Part shown: one piece after another, positions 63,097 to 64,000 of the stretch
Layout: every line of letters begins with the position of its first letter
Numbering within the stretch: the first letter of the stretch is position 1
Assembly (NCBI GenBank): GCA_023418475.1
Contig: JAEZZO010000050.1
Coordinates: 1-64,000 of the forward strand
DNA: 64,000 nt
Origin: Bacillota bacterium
GTDB lineage: Bacteria > Bacillota > Clostridia > Lachnospirales > Lachnospiraceae
Direction: 5' to 3'
Notes under the pieces: model-generated
What the model was told of the DNA's origin: nothing
The model's database searches: none
The model's input: the letters and a program-made list of their open reading frames with translations, nothing else
Position numbers and translations under genes: made by a program

Positions 63097-64000
63097 TTGG
63101 AAAGCAACTTCAACAAATACCCCCATGTCTTTTCACCGATTAAAGTCGGAACTATGACATTGAAGAACAGAATTCATTATTCTCCTATGATTTGCTGCCT
63201 TAACTCTGCCAGCGGCGAAGTCACTTCTGAATATATCGAGTGGATCGCTCAGCAGGCCAGAACAGGTGCTTCTTTGATTACAATCGGCGGTACCTCGATT
63301 GACCATGACACCGGTGATGATTTTGAGGGAGAAATCGACGTCACTACTGATATGAACGTTATCGGTCTGAAACGTATGGCTGACGAAGCTCACTATCGTG
63401 GTGCAAAGCTATCCATAGAACTTGTCCATGCAGGTCGCGGGGCTATGCCGCGCCTGCTCAAGGACGGCGTTGCAATGGCCCCTAGCATTTTTCCTGCCAC
63501 CGGTGGACCAGAGGGTGTGGGTAACACCCACATCCGTGAAATGACCTATGCAGACATTGAGCACATTGTCAACCGTTATGCAGAAATAGCAGAACGCCTT
63601 GCGAATTGCGAGTTTGATGCAATAATGCTCCATGCAGCCCACGGCAACCTCATTGCTCAGTTCATGTCTCCCTGTTTTAATCATCGCAATGACTGGTATG
63701 GTGGAAGTTTTGAGAATAGAATGCGGTTTCCCCTACAGATCATGAAAGAAATCCGCAAGCGCGTTGGAAAACGTATTAATATTGATATGCGCATCAGCGG
63801 CGATGAGCTTATCCCTGGCGGTCTCTCCACACAGGATATGATTGAGTTCGTTAAGCTTGCTCAGGAATATATTGACACCGTTCATGTTTCAGTTGGAATG
63901 ATCATCGAGTCAGACTATTTCTACTATAGCATGCCTCCTTACTATCATCCCCACTGCCACAACGTTAAATATGCGGAGGCATTCAAAAACTGCGCCGATA
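63097..64000 (+). CDS. Second BaiCD/enoate-reductase-like flavoenzyme (partial, runs off window)
   Basis: 301 codons are present. The start is a TTG at 63097 with GGAGG seven bases upstream, 19 bases after the previous stop. It opens MESNFNKYPHVFSPIKVGTM and continues with LKNRIHYSPMICC, ELVHAGRGAMPR, LHAAHGNLIAQFMSPCFNHRNDWYGGSFENRMRF and RISGDELIPGG. This is the FMN barrel of the same family as the upstream gene, only moderately similar to it. The iron-sulfur and FAD parts should lie beyond the window. The two are probably one operon. Confidence 0.87.
   Translation, partial: MESNFNKYPHVFSPIKVGTMTLKNRIHYSPMICCLNSASGEVTSEYIEWIAQQARTGASLITIGGTSIDHDTGDDFEGEIDVTTDMNVIGLKRMADEAHYRGAKLSIELVHAGRGAMPRLLKDGVAMAPSIFPATGGPEGVGNTHIREMTYADIEHIVNRYAEIAERLANCEFDAIMLHAAHGNLIAQFMSPCFNHRNDWYGGSFENRMRFPLQIMKEIRKRVGKRINIDMRISGDELIPGGLSTQDMIEFVKLAQEYIDTVHVSVGMIIESDYFYYSMPPYYHPHCHNVKYAEAFKNCAD

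Overview
The window reads as a chromosome segment of a low-GC, spore-forming, anaerobic Firmicute, most probably a Lachnospiraceae (Clostridium cluster XIVa) relative. The evidence is the roughly 40% GC composition, strong AGGAGG-type ribosome sites with frequent TTG/GTG starts, sporulation and germination genes (yqfC, yqfD, spoIIP, gpr, SpoVB-like and BofC-like proteins), CIRCE/HrcA heat-shock control, short-form HisG with HisZ, and RecU. I could not identify the species. No rRNA, tRNA, CRISPR array or intact insertion sequence was seen.

Bases 1-49,525 are almost entirely one leftward-transcribed block of housekeeping genes. From left to right it holds: hflC/hflK; the proline genes proA and proB with a folate enzyme and a DUF896 protein; two FAD oxidoreductases; a BofC-like protein, a flippase and a DUF3048 lipoprotein; ybeY, a membrane HD protein, phoH, yqfD and yqfC; rpsU; an MBL hydrolase and a lactonase; alaS; the histidine genes (hisIE, hisA, hisB, hisD, hisG, hisZ); a FtsW/RodA protein; a ProX-type editing protein, recU, two pseudouridine synthases, a HAD phosphatase, an RsmB/F methyltransferase, a small alarmone synthetase and rsmE; the heat-shock operon hrcA-grpE-dnaK-dnaJ-prmA; and hemW, lepA, spoIIP and gpr. 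rpsT is transcribed rightward, divergent from gpr.

Bases 50,250-64,000 are more mosaic: trmO, an effector-binding protein with an AraC regulator, a NimA-like flavin protein, a MocR regulator divergent from an aminotransferase, a secreted YcdB/YcdC-SLH protein, a TetR regulator divergent from a GNAT acetyltransferase, rplY (bL25), and the start of a higher-GC cluster of BaiCD/2,4-dienoyl-CoA-reductase-like flavoenzymes that runs off the end.

The most interesting signals are regulatory or architectural. (1) The rplY leader carries a strong leftward terminator followed by a long hairpin enclosing a segment that resembles 5S rRNA; bL25 is the 5S-binding ribosomal protein, so this could be an rRNA-mimic autoregulatory element. 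(2) HisIE carries an N-terminal HisF-like barrel that appears catalytically dead, in a his locus lacking hisF, hisH and hisC. (3) hisZ has a consensus promoter followed by two hairpins, the second terminator-like, which suggests attenuation without a T-box. (4) A PgpH-like HD protein lacks the extracellular domain and has HE in place of the HD motif. (5) Several regulators (TetR, MocR) sit beside clear inverted or direct repeats that look like their operators.
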